Assembly (NCBI RefSeq): GCF_001998885.1
Contig: NZ_CP019609.1
Span: 310,001 to 374,000 of the forward strand
Reading direction: 5' to 3'
DNA from: Vagococcus penaei
GTDB lineage: Bacteria > Bacillota > Bacilli > Lactobacillales > Vagococcaceae
Length of the DNA: 64,000 nt
Below are positions 53,553-63,563 of the stretch, one piece after another. The notes beneath the pieces are model-generated. The model ran no database searches. It had not been told where the DNA came from and saw only the letters and a program-made list of their open reading frames with translations. Made by a program: the position numbers and the translations under genes. Numbering within the stretch: position 1 is the first letter of the stretch; each line of letters starts with the position of its first letter.

Positions 53553-54767
53553 TTATTTTTTGTTATCGATATATTCTTGTTTGAGTGCTAAATGCTCTTC
53601 ATATGTTTTAGCATAATAAACTTTACCAGTTGATACATCAGCTAAAAAGTAAATGTCATCGTTAGCACTTGGGTTTAAAACAGCTTCAATTGCCTGTTGA
53701 CTTGGATTATTAAACGGCCCAGGACCATAACCTTTATTAATATACAAGTTATACGGTGATTCCACTTGAGTATCTTGATTTGATAAATGAACTTTATGCT
53801 CATCTAAAGCATATAAAATTGAAATATCAGATTGTAAAGGCATATCGATTTTAATCCGATTAAAGAAAACTTGGGCAATTTTTCGACGATCATCTTCATG
53901 AACGCCTTCTTTTTCAACTAATGAAGCTAAAGTTAACACTTCTTGTACCGTTAGATTTTTTTCCTTAATCGAGTCATAATAAGGGGTTAACACTTGATTT
54001 GTTTTAGCCACCATTTGATCAACTAAATCTTCTAATTTAGAATCTTCATAGTAATTATAAGTCGCCGGATATAAATACCCTTCTAAGCGGAACTTAACAT
54101 CTTTCGCTTCTTTAGCACTTGTTAATAAATCCGGATACTTTTCAACTAATTGATTGAAAAACGTCTCATCTTTCATTAGTTTCAGAAAATCATCTTTTTT
54201 AACCGTTGTTTTCTTAGCTAATAAATCAGCAATTTGATCAATTGTATACCCTTCAGGAATAGTTATTTTAGCGTCAGCTAGAGCTTCTGGCTCATCTGTC
54301 CCACCTTGTTGTAAACTGCTAGCAATCTCAGATAACTTCATGCTAGGAGCCATTTGATAATATCCAGCTTGAAAATCAGATAAATTATTCATCTTCACAT
54401 AATAAGAAAAAACCAAACCGCTCTTTATTACTTTATCTTTTTCTAGAATACGACCAATATCTTTACTTGAACTACCTACAGGGATTTCAACTTGAACTAA
54501 TTTTTTATTATTAGGATTTAATGGTTGCAAACTAGACTTAAAAAAGTTATAAAAAGAAAATCCAGCTATTACTAAGGCCATAACAAGTAGGCCAATGACA
54601 ATGGCAACAATTTTGCCAACCATTTTATTTTCTTTTTGTCGTTTATCATACTTTTTTTTACGTGAACGCTTTTCTGTATATGTTGGTTCTTGATTGTCAG
54701 TCTGCTCAGTTGCACCATTTCTAGATGTTTCTGGCTCTAAATTATTTGGGTCATGTTCATTTGCCAA
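53553..54767 (-). CDS. mltG: Endolytic murein transglycosylase MltG
   Basis: It cleaves nascent glycan strands and sets their length. 404 residues. A charged cytoplasmic tail (1-48, with KRSRKKKYDKRQKENK) precedes one TM helix (about 49-72), then a LysM-like region (VEIPVGSSSKDIGRILEKDK) and the YceG catalytic domain with Glu in ASLVEKEGVHEDDRRKIAQV and QSDISILYAL. The gene ends with ...LALKQEYIDNKK. It precedes greA as in many Firmicutes. Confidence 0.96.
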   Translation of the reverse strand: MANEHDPNNLEPETSRNGATEQTDNQEPTYTEKRSRKKKYDKRQKENKMVGKIVAIVIGLLVMALVIAGFSFYNFFKSSLQPLNPNNKKLVQVEIPVGSSSKDIGRILEKDKVIKSGLVFSYYVKMNNLSDFQAGYYQMAPSMKLSEIASSLQQGGTDEPEALADAKITIPEGYTIDQIADLLAKKTTVKKDDFLKLMKDETFFNQLVEKYPDLLTSAKEAKDVKFRLEGYLYPATYNYYEDSKLEDLVDQMVAKTNQVLTPYYDSIKEKNLTVQEVLTLASLVEKEGVHEDDRRKIAQVFFNRIKIDMPLQSDISILYALDEHKVHLSNQDTQVESPYNLYINKGYGPGPFNNPSQQAIEAVLNPSANDDIYFLADVSTGKVYYAKTYEEHLALKQEYIDNKK

Positions 54768-54991
54768 AGGAGAACCTCCTCTACTTTCTTTTAAATAATT
54801 GCACTACTCATTATACATGATTCTCTATAAATTCCAACTATTCTACTTATTTTTATCAATTATTTTATTGATTATGCTACTCCCATGAAAAGTTTCAAAC
54901 GTAACTAATTAAAAAAACAGATTTGTTCTTTATTTTTTTAACCACATGAGATAGAATGAGCATGACGACACAGAATAAAGGAGTGAAAGAT

Positions 54992-55327
54992 ATGGAAATG
55001 CCTCAATGCCCGATGTGTGGCTCAACATACACCTATGAAGACCGTGGATTATTTGTCTGTCCAGAATGTGGTCATGAATGGTCGGAGTCAGCTGCAGCAC
55101 AAGAAGAATCAGGTTTAATCGTCAAAGATTCAAATGGGAATATTTTAACTGAAGGTGATAGCGTCACAGTTATCAAGGATTTAAAAGTCAAAGGTGCAAG
55201 CAATCCAATTAAACAAGGAACTAAAGTGAAAAACATCCGTTTAGTTGAAGGTGATCATAACATTGATTGTAAAGTCGATGGTTTTGGACCAATGAAACTA
55301 AAATCAGAATTTGTAAAAAAACTATAA
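54992..55327 (+). CDS. PhnA/YjdM family zinc-ribbon protein
   Basis: A 111-residue protein of the PhnA (YjdM) family. A four-Cys zinc ribbon, [10 protein letters not shown] and CPECGHEW, is at the N-terminus, then the PhnA C-terminal domain ([40 protein letters not shown]). Despite the name it is not tied to phosphonate use here. ATG at 54992 follows AAAGGAG; a longer frame begins at 54956 without that spacing. Monocistronic. Confidence 0.9.
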   Translation: MEMPQCPMCGSTYTYEDRGLFVCPECGHEWSESAAAQEESGLIVKDSNGNILTEGDSVTVIKDLKVKGASNPIKQGTKVKNIRLVEGDHNIDCKVDGFGPMKLKSEFVKKL

Positions 55328-55337
55328 ACTCACCACA

Positions 55338-55388
55338 TAAAAAACTTCGATTTGACTAGTATAATGACAGTCAATCGAAGTTTTTTAT
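55338..55388. terminator. Bidirectional terminator
   Basis: AAAAAACTTCGATTTGACT / AGTCAATCGAAGTTTTTT between the PhnA-like gene and the DUF805 gene. Confidence 0.88.
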
Positions 55389-55395
55389 TAATTTT

Positions 55396-55977
55396 TTACG
55401 CTTTTTTTGTATAAAATAAAGCCTTTAAAACTGGATTTTTACTATTTGTTGCAAACATCCCTGTCGGTAAAACAGTACAAACACTAATAAATAGTGATAT
55501 CAGGATAGTTATAAAAGTTAATAATGGTGATGAGACATAGTTCATCATCATTGGGATCGTCTCATGAGTACCATATGAAAATTGGTTTATCACGGAGCTA
55601 ATAATACTACTATAAGATAGCATTGCCATAGTATAAGATAGCGCGAAGAAAACTAAATAAAGACCTAAAATTGTTTTACTCTGAATCCCAGTATCACGCA
55701 AGCGTCTAACCGATAAAGCTAGACTAGGAACAAGAATCGCTAAGGTAAAAAGACCTAATAACATAATACCAAAAATACTTAGTGCACTAATCGAGTCAGA
55801 AACCACCATTGTAATCATCATAATTAACATTACCACAGCATAGATAAGGCAAAGCGCTAATTGTGCCCACCAGTAGCCAGCACGTGTACTCCGACCTCTG
55901 AAGTCGATATATCCAAGCCAAAAATCTTTAAATGCTTGGCCAAAGGAAACCATTCCTTTTTCATTAATTTTTTTCAT
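55396..55977 (-). CDS. DUF805 family membrane protein
   Basis: A 193-residue protein with four TM helices (about 38-62, 70-92, 102-125, 150-172). The hallmark start is FGQAFKDFWLGYIDFRGRST then RAGYWWAQL, and ALSVRRLRDTG is also typical of DUF805. Function unknown. AGGAGG precedes the ATG. Single gene upstream of the tRNA. Confidence 0.9.
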   Translation of the reverse strand: MKKINEKGMVSFGQAFKDFWLGYIDFRGRSTRAGYWWAQLALCLIYAVVMLIMMITMVVSDSISALSIFGIMLLGLFTLAILVPSLALSVRRLRDTGIQSKTILGLYLVFFALSYTMAMLSYSSIISSVINQFSYGTHETIPMMMNYVSSPLLTFITILISLFISVCTVLPTGMFATNSKNPVLKALFYTKKA

Positions 55978-56104
55978 TTGTCTTTCCTCCTTATCATAAT
56001 ATAGTTATAGTGTACTCCAATTAATAAAAAAATGCATTTATCAAATATTAGTTTCATAAAACGTAATTTCCTAATTAGATTCAAATCAATAACCTGAAAA
56101 TACA

Positions 56105-56139
56105 ACAAAAAAATCAGTAGGTATCGAAACACCTACTGA
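56105..56139 (-). terminator. Terminator of the tRNA-Thr gene
   Basis: On the minus strand TCAGTAGGT-GTTTCGAT-ACCTACTGA is followed by TTTTTTTG, 18 bp after the tRNA 3' end. Confidence 0.9.
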
Positions 56140-56156
56140 CTTAACAACTTTAGATA

Positions 56157-56229
56157 AGCCACCTATGAGGCTTGAACTCACGACCCCCACCTTACCATGG
56201 TGGTGCTCTACCAGCTGAGCTAAGGCGGC
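56157..56229 (-). tRNA. tRNA-Thr (anticodon GGT)
   Basis: A 73-nt cloverleaf. The acceptor stem GCCGCCT/AGGTGGC has one G-T pair, the D arm is GCTC-AGCTGGTAG-AGC, the anticodon stem CCACC/GGTGG has loop ATGGTAA giving GGT, and the T arm is GTGAG-TTCAAGC-CTCAT. CCA is not encoded (TTA follows). Confidence 0.95.
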
Positions 56230-56385
56230 AAAATTAACTACAAATAGTATAATACCGATATTCAGATGGCTTGTCAATATCATATTTTAGTTTAGTCCAA
56301 GAATACTTTGGGTTTAAAATAAAGTCTTATAGAAAACAAAAAGCTAAGAAATAATTGAACTTACTCCTTAACCCTTTATCAGTAT

Positions 56386-58011
56386 TTATTTAGCACTTGT
56401 TGAAGCTTTTTTCTTAGAGTCTGGTTTCTTTTGATATAACCCAATTGTTAATAATAAACTAATTAGCATGACACCAGAAGCAATACCAATCGTTTTTACG
56501 ACGCTTCTTGTAAATGTATCATCTAATTTAGACACAATTTTTGTTTGTTCCTCTTTAGTAATGTGCATTGTTTCAGGATTGGCTTCTTTTAAAGCCTTAA
56601 TCGAAGAACCAGCACTTTCTACCACAGATTTCTCTAGTGGTTTTTGCACCTCACTTGGTAAATTTAAGTTATCTAGTGAATGTGGCACATCCGTTTGTAA
56701 CTGCATGACAAAAATAGTCCCAATAATCGCAATACCTAGAGCAGAGCCAATTTGACGAATCGTTGATTGAACGGATGACCCTTGACCCGATTCTTTTGGT
56801 GGTACGTCTTTCAAAACAATTGACGTTAATTGTGCTGAAGCAAAACCTAGTCCAATACCATAGACAATTAACCAAAAAATAATCCAATTAAGACTGCTTG
56901 TTGGTGAAACGGTCTTAAAGAATCCAAAGAAACCAAGCGTTTCTAAAAATAGACCAAGTGACACAACAAAGGCTGCAGACGTTTTTTGAACGATAAATGA
57001 GGCTAAACCTCCTGCGATAAATGCCCCAACACCCATCATAGCTAAAATGACACCTGATTTGATTGGAGATAATAGTAAGATGTTTTGTAAAAACAGTGGT
57101 AATAAAAATAATAACCCCGACTCACCAATTGCTACTACACCCGCAATCATATTTCCTAAAGAAAAACTCTTGAAGCGGAATAAGGAAATATCTAAAAGAT
57201 GTGATTTATTCGCTTTATTTAAGTGACGTTCCCATACTAGAAATAGCACTAAGATAATGGCACCTACTCCAAGCATATAAGGAATAGCTGACAAATTACC
57301 AATTGTCCAGTGATCACCTTTTGGCTTCCACCATCCATAGTTACGACCCTCAATAATTCCAAAAATAAGTAAGCCTAATGAAACCGTTGATAAAATAAAA
57401 CCAATAAAATCAAAACCATTGGTCATTTTTTGACCATACGTTTCCGGTAATACTTTTAATGCGCCAATAATAATGAAAATCCCAATCGGAATATTGATCC
57501 AAAAAATCCAATGCCAGGTTAGATAAGTAGTGAAAAAACCTCCTAACAGAGGACCAATAGCCGCCATTCCAGAAATAACCGAACCCCAGACAGCAAAAGC
57601 TGTAATTCGATCTTTACCAAAGAACAACGAATTAACAGCAGATAAAGTTGTTGGTAAAACTGTTGCTCCCCCAATCCCCTGAATTGACCGAGCAACCAAC
57701 ATTAACACTACGTTTGTTGAAAAGCTTGCCATGATAGAGCCAATACTAAAAATTATAATACCGGTAATCAGCGTTTTACGACGACCAATATGATCGGCAA
57801 TTCGCCCCATTGTAATAAGTAAAGTTGAAAAAATGAGTGAATATAAAGTAATAATCCACTCAGCATTGGTAAATGTTAATTTTAAATCTTTCATAATGAC
57901 AGGTAAAGACACATTAACAATTGTTCCATCAATAACAACCAAAGAAACCGATAATGCCAGTATGGTGAGTGCAAACCACTTATGTTTAAACTCCGTTACC
58001 TGATTTTCCAT
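56386..58011 (-). CDS. MFS drug exporter, DHA2 family (14 TM)
   Basis: A 541-residue transporter of the EmrB/QacA type, with 14 predicted TM helices and a long charged loop before the last one. Family motifs: motif A GRIADHIGRRKTL in the 2-3 loop, and the antiporter motif C-like WGSVISGMAAIGPLLGGFF in TM5. The Asp in LVVIDGTIVNVSLPV in TM1 is typical of DHA2. ATG at 58011 has GGAGG 8 bp upstream; an earlier ATG at 58026 overlaps that site. Substrates are not predictable. No regulator gene adjoins. Confidence 0.92.
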   Translation of the reverse strand: MENQVTEFKHKWFALTILALSVSLVVIDGTIVNVSLPVIMKDLKLTFTNAEWIITLYSLIFSTLLITMGRIADHIGRRKTLITGIIIFSIGSIMASFSTNVVLMLVARSIQGIGGATVLPTTLSAVNSLFFGKDRITAFAVWGSVISGMAAIGPLLGGFFTTYLTWHWIFWINIPIGIFIIIGALKVLPETYGQKMTNGFDFIGFILSTVSLGLLIFGIIEGRNYGWWKPKGDHWTIGNLSAIPYMLGVGAIILVLFLVWERHLNKANKSHLLDISLFRFKSFSLGNMIAGVVAIGESGLLFLLPLFLQNILLLSPIKSGVILAMMGVGAFIAGGLASFIVQKTSAAFVVSLGLFLETLGFFGFFKTVSPTSSLNWIIFWLIVYGIGLGFASAQLTSIVLKDVPPKESGQGSSVQSTIRQIGSALGIAIIGTIFVMQLQTDVPHSLDNLNLPSEVQKPLEKSVVESAGSSIKALKEANPETMHITKEEQTKIVSKLDDTFTRSVVKTIGIASGVMLISLLLTIGLYQKKPDSKKKASTSAK

Positions 58012-58287
58012 CTTCTTAGCCTCCATATTTCAATTTGTTCGTTATTAATTTTAACACTATCTCATAGTGATTGCACGATTTTAATTAAACTTAAACGCTT
58101 GATAACGTTCTCTATAAAGTTTTTTAACTTATCTAAAAAACACTTAATCAATACAGGAAACGTTTGAAGAATATAACAAGATAAAAAACAACATATCTTT
58201 AAACAGAGTAATAGTTGTCAAAAAGTATAAAACAATGTATTGTTAAATATAAATCAGACTAAATCGTTTGGGGGTTCGACGCATACT

Positions 58288-58842
58288 ATGAAAATTAGAA
58301 TAATTGGCTATGCTGGTAGCGGAAAAACATCACTCATGAAGAAACTTGAAGATAAATATGAAATCCCCGGTATTTCATTAGACGATTTTTTAAAAATTAA
58401 AGACAAACAAAAGCGATTTGACCGTGTCAATGAGACCATTTCACCACTTCCCTCTTGGATTGTCGAAGGTGTCCAAATTAGCCAGTGGACGAAATCATCG
58501 TTTGAAGAGGCTAATTTAATCGTGTTACTAGATTACCCACTATATGTGTCACAATCGCGAGTAGCTAAACGGTCAATGTCCCAATTATTAGAGCCTGGTA
58601 AAACATTAGAACAGCGAGATGCAATTATAAAAAGGATGTTTAAATTGTTTAAATGGAACCGTCGCTTTAAAGAACGCCTTCCAACTGTTAAGAGCACTTT
58701 ATATAACTATCCTGTGACCATTATGATTTTGGAATCTCCAGAAGATGTCGGTCGCTTATATCGCTTTTTAAATCGAAATAAGGATAACATCATCAGTACT
58801 AAAAGAAAAAGTTATACCAAAAGCGTCGCTGTTAAAGATTAA
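58288..58842 (+). CDS. Small P-loop nucleotide kinase-like protein (FlaR-related)
   Basis: A 184-residue P-loop protein: Walker A GYAGSGKTSL at residues 7-16, GISLDDFLKIKD, then ...SWIVEGVQ and an Arg-rich lid (SRVAKRSMSQLLEPGK). It is like the protein at 2152-2670 in layout but divergent in sequence. ATG at 58288 is chosen; GGGGG 13 bp upstream is a weak ribosome binding site. The phosphate acceptor is unknown. Divergent from the drug exporter. Confidence 0.78.
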   Translation: MKIRIIGYAGSGKTSLMKKLEDKYEIPGISLDDFLKIKDKQKRFDRVNETISPLPSWIVEGVQISQWTKSSFEEANLIVLLDYPLYVSQSRVAKRSMSQLLEPGKTLEQRDAIIKRMFKLFKWNRRFKERLPTVKSTLYNYPVTIMILESPEDVGRLYRFLNRNKDNIISTKRKSYTKSVAVKD

Positions 58843-58876
58843 TGATTACAGCCAGATAAATAATCTTGGCTAAAAC

Positions 58877-58938
58877 AAAAAACGTCCAACATTAGCGAGA
58901 ACCAAATCTCGTCAATGTTGAACGTTTTTTGTTTTTTT
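58877..58938. terminator. Bidirectional terminator
   Basis: A long three-part stem (AAAACGTcCAACATT, CGAGA / TCTCG, AATGTTGaACGTTTTTT) between the P-loop kinase gene and apt. Confidence 0.88.
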
Positions 58939-59449
58939 AAAATTCCATTAATGCTAACATGTCATAGCCAGCGATTTTATCGCGACCATGTAGGTCCATT
59001 AACTCAACTAAGAATGCACAACCTACAACGATTCCACCTAGTTCTTCAACCATTTGAATTGTTGCTGCAATCGTACCACCTGTTGCCAATAAGTCATCAC
59101 AGATTAATACTTTTTGACCAGGCTTAATAGCATCTTTATGTAAAGTCAGCGTTGCTTTACCATATTCTAAGCCATAATCTACTTCAATAGTTTCACGAGG
59201 TAATTTACCTTTTTTACGTGCGGGTGCAAACCCAATACCTAATTCGTATGCGACTGGACAGCCAATAATAAAGCCACGAGCTTCTGGCCCAACGACCATA
59301 TCAGCATCCTTTTCTTTCGCATAAGCAACAATTTGACGTGTTGCTTCTTGATAAGCTGCGCCGTTACCCATCAATGGTGAAATATCTCTAAAAATCACGC
59401 CTTTTTCAGGGTAATCTGGGATACTCGCAATATAATCTTTTAAATTCAT
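58937..59449 (-). CDS. apt: Adenine phosphoribosyltransferase
   Basis: It salvages adenine to AMP with PRPP. 170 residues. The PRPP-binding motif is [13 protein letters not shown]; the hood region is [17 protein letters not shown] and the flexible loop is [24 protein letters not shown] at 59449 overlaps the recJ stop by one base (TAATG), the conserved recJ-apt coupling. GGAGG lies within the end of recJ. Confidence 0.98.
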   Translation of the reverse strand: MNLKDYIASIPDYPEKGVIFRDISPLMGNGAAYQEATRQIVAYAKEKDADMVVGPEARGFIIGCPVAYELGIGFAPARKKGKLPRETIEVDYGLEYGKATLTLHKDAIKPGQKVLICDDLLATGGTIAATIQMVEELGGIVVGCAFLVELMDLHGRDKIAGYDMLALMEF

Positions 59450-61770
59450 TATGTTTCCTCCTGTTGCAGCAGCCATTCTTTTATATCTGAAACATCACTA
59501 TAAACAAATAGCTTTTCTGCGTCGATTCGTTTTAAATAGCTTTGATACTCTTGACTTTCTGTTAGCGGATGAGGCTCAGGGTTATCCACACGCTTCATCA
59601 CACCATCATCTATTGTAACAAATCCTAATTCAAAAAACACTTTTATCATAAAAATTAATTGGTCTTTATCAATTTTTAAATAATTCGCTAAGTTAGCTAA
59701 CTTGTATCGGATATCAAATTGTTGATGTTCTTTAATGACTTTAAACAATTTACCAAAATCGTCACGCTTAGGCATTCCTTTTAAATAATGCTCAACAGCC
59801 ACATCACATTTTAAATAAAGACGATCTAACTGACAATAACTAACTAATTGACGAGCAGCATCTAATGACGTTGGACAATCCAATAACACAAGAGCATCAT
59901 GTTTTAAACGTGCCTGTAACCCAGCATTATCTGCTATCTCAGAAAAAAGTACCACGTCTGATATCGTTGCATACCGACTACGCAACTGCTCATCAAACAA
60001 CACACAGCACACGTTATGTGTATCAATGACCACATCGTTAGCTTTTTTACCTCGAATATCAAAAATCTGTAAGCCATTAATCTGGAAATCTTGCATCATT
60101 AATTGCGGTTTTTGTCGACCATTCCACTCATTAATGCTCAGTTGGCCAACCACTTCAAAAGAGTCACCAGCTAAAAACTCTGCATAGGATGACCCAGATG
60201 AAAAGCCAATACAATCGATTTGACTATCCGGTGTCGTTAAACTGAATTTTAAGTGCGACTTATCTGATCCAATTTGTTTTAATTGATCAATCCGCTCACC
60301 AACGACACGAATGATTGGCGCTTTATTATCAACACCAAATGGTCGCAAGCAATCAAATGATTTAATATAAGGAATGGTGACATCAGCTAAAGCTAATGTC
60401 TCATCAATTAATAAAGAATCCTTTTGCGTTAAATCAATTGGCATAGCTAGTAGTAAAGAAGCTAGTCGCTCCTTAACTGCTTCTAAATCAGTCAATGCAA
60501 AAGATAAGCCAGCAGCCATATGATGCCCACCAAAACCAATAAACAAATCTTTCGCTTGATTTAACAACTGAAATAAATCTAACGCTTCGATACTACGACC
60601 TGAGCCTTTAACAATTTTAGTTACAGGATCAACGGTTAAAATCAGAGCTGGCTTATGTGTCTGTTTGACTACATGATTGGCAACAATCCCTAAAACACCT
60701 TCATGCCAACCTTCTTTGACTAAAATATTAATCGGCAAATCAGCCGAATGATCAATCATGGCTAACGCTTCAGTAGTAATTTCTTTGACTATTGCCTGAC
60801 GTTTAGTGTTAACCTCTTGAATCATCTCAGCCAAATTTTTAGCTTCATCCTCATCAAAGGTTGAAAGTAATTCCACTCCCGGTGTCGCATCGTCTAACCT
60901 CCCTAAGGCATTTAGACGTGGCGCAAATTGAAACCCAACTGTTTCTTCATTCGACTCAGATAATGACGTGCCAGTTACTTCGGCTAACGCATGTAAGCCA
61001 ATCCGATCTGTTTGCTTCATTAAGTTTAAACCTAACTTAACTAGTATTCGATTTTCACCAGTCAAAGAAACCATATCTGCTATCGAACCAATCGCAACTA
61101 AATCTAGTGCTTCAACTGGAATTTCACCAAGTAAAGCTGTCGCAAACTTAAAGGCAACACCAACACCCGCTAAATCTTTAAATGGGTAATCAGCATCTGG
61201 ATGTTTAGGATGCACAATTGCAAAAGCATTTGGCAATTCATCTGGCAACTCATGATGGTCCGTCACAATGACATCGACACCCTGTCCTTGCGCGTAAGCA
61301 ATCGCTTCGTGACCACTAACACCATTATCGACTGTAATAATTAATTGAACTCCTTGTGTCTCAATCATCTCTTGATAAACTTTAAGATTAGGCCCATAGC
61401 CATCTTTAAAGCGATTAGGTAAATAGTACAAAACATTGGCACCTATTAACTCAAGCGTGTCTTTCATGACTGTTGTACTAGTAATCCCATCTGCATCATA
61501 ATCGCCATAAATTAAAATCGTTTGATCCTCGGCAATTGCCTCTTGGACACGATTAATACTTTTTTCCATATCATGCAATAACATTGGATCATGTAAATCA
61601 TTTAAGGTTGGCGCTAAAAAGGTCGCTAATTTTTCAGCCGTATCAACCTTGCGATGCAATAATAATGGTACAAGCTTTTCTGACAGGCCTTGCTCTTTTA
61701 CCGCATCAGCCAAATCAGTCGTTGGATAATTTTGATCAAGCAACTGCCAGTCAAATTGTGAATTTCTCAA
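59449..61770 (-). CDS. recJ: Single-stranded-DNA-specific exonuclease RecJ
   Basis: A 5'-3' exonuclease of the DHH family that acts in recombination and mismatch or base-excision repair. 773 residues. Metal-binding motifs: [40 protein letters not shown] and [13 protein letters not shown], then an OB-fold and a C-terminal Gram-positive extension. The start is TTG at 61770 (AAGGGAG upstream), as no ATG is in frame near the family start. Coupled to apt. Confidence 0.96.
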   Translation of the reverse strand: MRNSQFDWQLLDQNYPTTDLADAVKEQGLSEKLVPLLLHRKVDTAEKLATFLAPTLNDLHDPMLLHDMEKSINRVQEAIAEDQTILIYGDYDADGITSTTVMKDTLELIGANVLYYLPNRFKDGYGPNLKVYQEMIETQGVQLIITVDNGVSGHEAIAYAQGQGVDVIVTDHHELPDELPNAFAIVHPKHPDADYPFKDLAGVGVAFKFATALLGEIPVEALDLVAIGSIADMVSLTGENRILVKLGLNLMKQTDRIGLHALAEVTGTSLSESNEETVGFQFAPRLNALGRLDDATPGVELLSTFDEDEAKNLAEMIQEVNTKRQAIVKEITTEALAMIDHSADLPINILVKEGWHEGVLGIVANHVVKQTHKPALILTVDPVTKIVKGSGRSIEALDLFQLLNQAKDLFIGFGGHHMAAGLSFALTDLEAVKERLASLLLAMPIDLTQKDSLLIDETLALADVTIPYIKSFDCLRPFGVDNKAPIIRVVGERIDQLKQIGSDKSHLKFSLTTPDSQIDCIGFSSGSSYAEFLAGDSFEVVGQLSINEWNGRQKPQLMMQDFQINGLQIFDIRGKKANDVVIDTHNVCCVLFDEQLRSRYATISDVVLFSEIADNAGLQARLKHDALVLLDCPTSLDAARQLVSYCQLDRLYLKCDVAVEHYLKGMPKRDDFGKLFKVIKEHQQFDIRYKLANLANYLKIDKDQLIFMIKVFFELGFVTIDDGVMKRVDNPEPHPLTESQEYQSYLKRIDAEKLFVYSDVSDIKEWLLQQEET

Positions 61771-61923
61771 AAAAACACTCCCTTTTCAACGTAAAAAAAG
61801 ACCTTTTTCAGTCCTTAGCTAATAAATTCTATCATAAATAATGGCATCTCACAATCACCAGAGTTCGACTTGCCAGCCGTTCAGAGATTTGATAAACTGA
61901 AAAGAAAAAACAAGGAGATTATC

Positions 61924-62835
61924 ATGAAAAAATGGATTTGGCTCGTTTCAATCTTATTGATTGTTGAAGTAATGGTAGTTGGCATGTTCCTGATGAAAAA
62001 CCGGACAAATTCAGCTAATCAAATAAAAAACAAATCGCAACAAGAAACAAAACTCATTGAAGTCGGTTCAGACGGGAAAATGACGACTGATACTTCAAGT
62101 GATTCCATATCTGACAAACAGAAAAAGGAAAAACCAGATACTAGTAAATGGTTATCAAGTGAAACAGAAATCGCTTTTCCTATTTTAATGTATCACAGTT
62201 TAACAACTAGTACTGATGGTAATACCTTAAAAGTACCACCAGCAGAATTCAAAGAACACCTGAAATGGCTCAAGGATAATGGCTACTATACATTATCAAC
62301 TGAAGAAGCTTACCTGGTACTAACTGAACAGAAAAAACCAGCTGATAAAATCGTTTGGATTACTCTAGATGACGGTTACTTAAATAATTTTGAAGCTGGC
62401 TTCCCAGCGTTGAAAGAAAATAATCAGCATGCAACGATTAATTATATTACTTCTAAAATGGGATCTGACAACTACTTTAACTTAGATCAGATGAAGGAAA
62501 TGGCCGATAGTTCGATCATCGACATTCAAAGTCACACAGTCAATCATCTTGAGTTAAACACCTTATCAGATGAACAAATAAAAACTGAACTGACTGATTC
62601 AATGGCTTTTCTAAATAAAAACTTAGATCAACAGACGTTAATGATTTGTTATCCTGTTGGACGTTATGATGAGCGTGTTGTCCAAATAGCTCAAGAAACC
62701 GGCTATAAACTAGCCCTAACAACTGAACCAGGACTGGCTCGACAGTCAGATGGGCTATTTGCTTTAAAACGTGTCAGAATTAATCCAGGATTATCTGGTG
62801 AGATGTTTGGCCAAACGATTACGGCTTACCAATAG
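61924..62835 (+). CDS. Polysaccharide deacetylase family protein (NodB/PgdA/IcaB-like)
   Basis: A 303-residue membrane-anchored carbohydrate esterase 4 protein. A signal anchor is at about 3-25, then a Ser/Thr/Lys-rich linker to about residue 80. The catalytic domain starts FPILMYHSLT and has IVWITLDDGYLNN (TFDDG-like, with the base Asp) and metal His in QSHTVNHLEL. CYPVGRYDERVVQIAQETGY is the later NodB motif. It may deacetylate peptidoglycan or a surface polysaccharide; the target is unknown. AAGGAG precedes the ATG at 61924. Confidence 0.92.
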   Translation: MKKWIWLVSILLIVEVMVVGMFLMKNRTNSANQIKNKSQQETKLIEVGSDGKMTTDTSSDSISDKQKKEKPDTSKWLSSETEIAFPILMYHSLTTSTDGNTLKVPPAEFKEHLKWLKDNGYYTLSTEEAYLVLTEQKKPADKIVWITLDDGYLNNFEAGFPALKENNQHATINYITSKMGSDNYFNLDQMKEMADSSIIDIQSHTVNHLELNTLSDEQIKTELTDSMAFLNKNLDQQTLMICYPVGRYDERVVQIAQETGYKLALTTEPGLARQSDGLFALKRVRINPGLSGEMFGQTITAYQ

Positions 62836-62838
62836 GAC

Positions 62839-62886
62839 AAAAAAAACACCTACACTTCAAAAAACGAATAGTGTAGGTGTTTTTTT
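62839..62886. terminator. Bidirectional terminator
   Basis: AAAAAACACCTACACT / AGTGTAGGTGTTTTTTT between the deacetylase and lysozyme-like genes. Confidence 0.92.
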
Positions 62887-62903
62887 GTCTGCATTTTTCA
62901 GTT

Positions 62904-63521
62904 TTAACTAAATAATTTTAGAAAAGTTAAATTCATTTTAACACTTTCCGCATATAAAAAGTTACCACCATTTTTATAAAGCATGCCTCGATTATTTAGT
63001 AAAGCCAATGGATGCTTATAAAAATATGTTTCTTTAGTATGATTACCTAGTAATGGTGCCAAGACATCTCTTGAATAGACCTTAGCTAGATCGATTGTTT
63101 CTTTGTGCCCATGACTGGCAACATAATCAATGTAGCTTGTCCCAAAGTTATAAGCCTGCACTGCTGTCCAAATATCACAATTTTTAGCCTCTGCAGCTTT
63201 GATAACTTCGGCTAAATGCTCCACACCCGAATCAATACTTTCTTCAGTTGTAGTAATTTGATTACGGACACCATAGCGGCTCTCGCTACTCTGCATCACA
63301 TCAACATGATTACCCTTTGACTCAGTATAGATAATCGCTAAAGCAATTTCACTATACTCACTAATACCATATTTTTTACTAGCTTCCTCAACTTCAGGTT
63401 GCCATTTTCTAACCTGCTGCACTTGGCGATAAACGATAATTCCTGCAGCTAATACTCCACAAATAACCACTAGCAAAAATGTTATTCCTAATTTTTTGAG
63501 CCATTTTCTTTTTTTTGTCAT
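62904..63521 (-). CDS. Lysozyme-like cell-wall hydrolase (PvaA/CwlT-type)
   Basis: A 205-residue membrane-anchored protein of the lysozyme-like family that includes the N-terminal part of CwlT and pneumococcal PvaA. A basic start and TM/signal anchor are at about 8-31. The catalytic Glu is in ALAIIYTESKGNHVDVMQSS; later SIDSGVEHLAEVIKAAEAKN and VQAYNFGTSYIDYVASHG match the fold. It lies just after dltD on the same strand (42 bp), so both may be one transcript. Glycan-cleaving activity is likely, but not proven here. Confidence 0.9.
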   Translation of the reverse strand: MTKKRKWLKKLGITFLLVVICGVLAAGIIVYRQVQQVRKWQPEVEEASKKYGISEYSEIALAIIYTESKGNHVDVMQSSESRYGVRNQITTTEESIDSGVEHLAEVIKAAEAKNCDIWTAVQAYNFGTSYIDYVASHGHKETIDLAKVYSRDVLAPLLGNHTKETYFYKHPLALLNNRGMLYKNGGNFLYAESVKMNLTFLKLFS

Positions 63522-63563
63522 AACATCTGCTAAACCTTTCTCTAAATAACTAGTTGATAGCTT

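Noticed and set aside
56086-56283. A 65-codon open frame over the tRNA region
   Set aside because: It overlaps the complete tRNA-Thr and its terminator.
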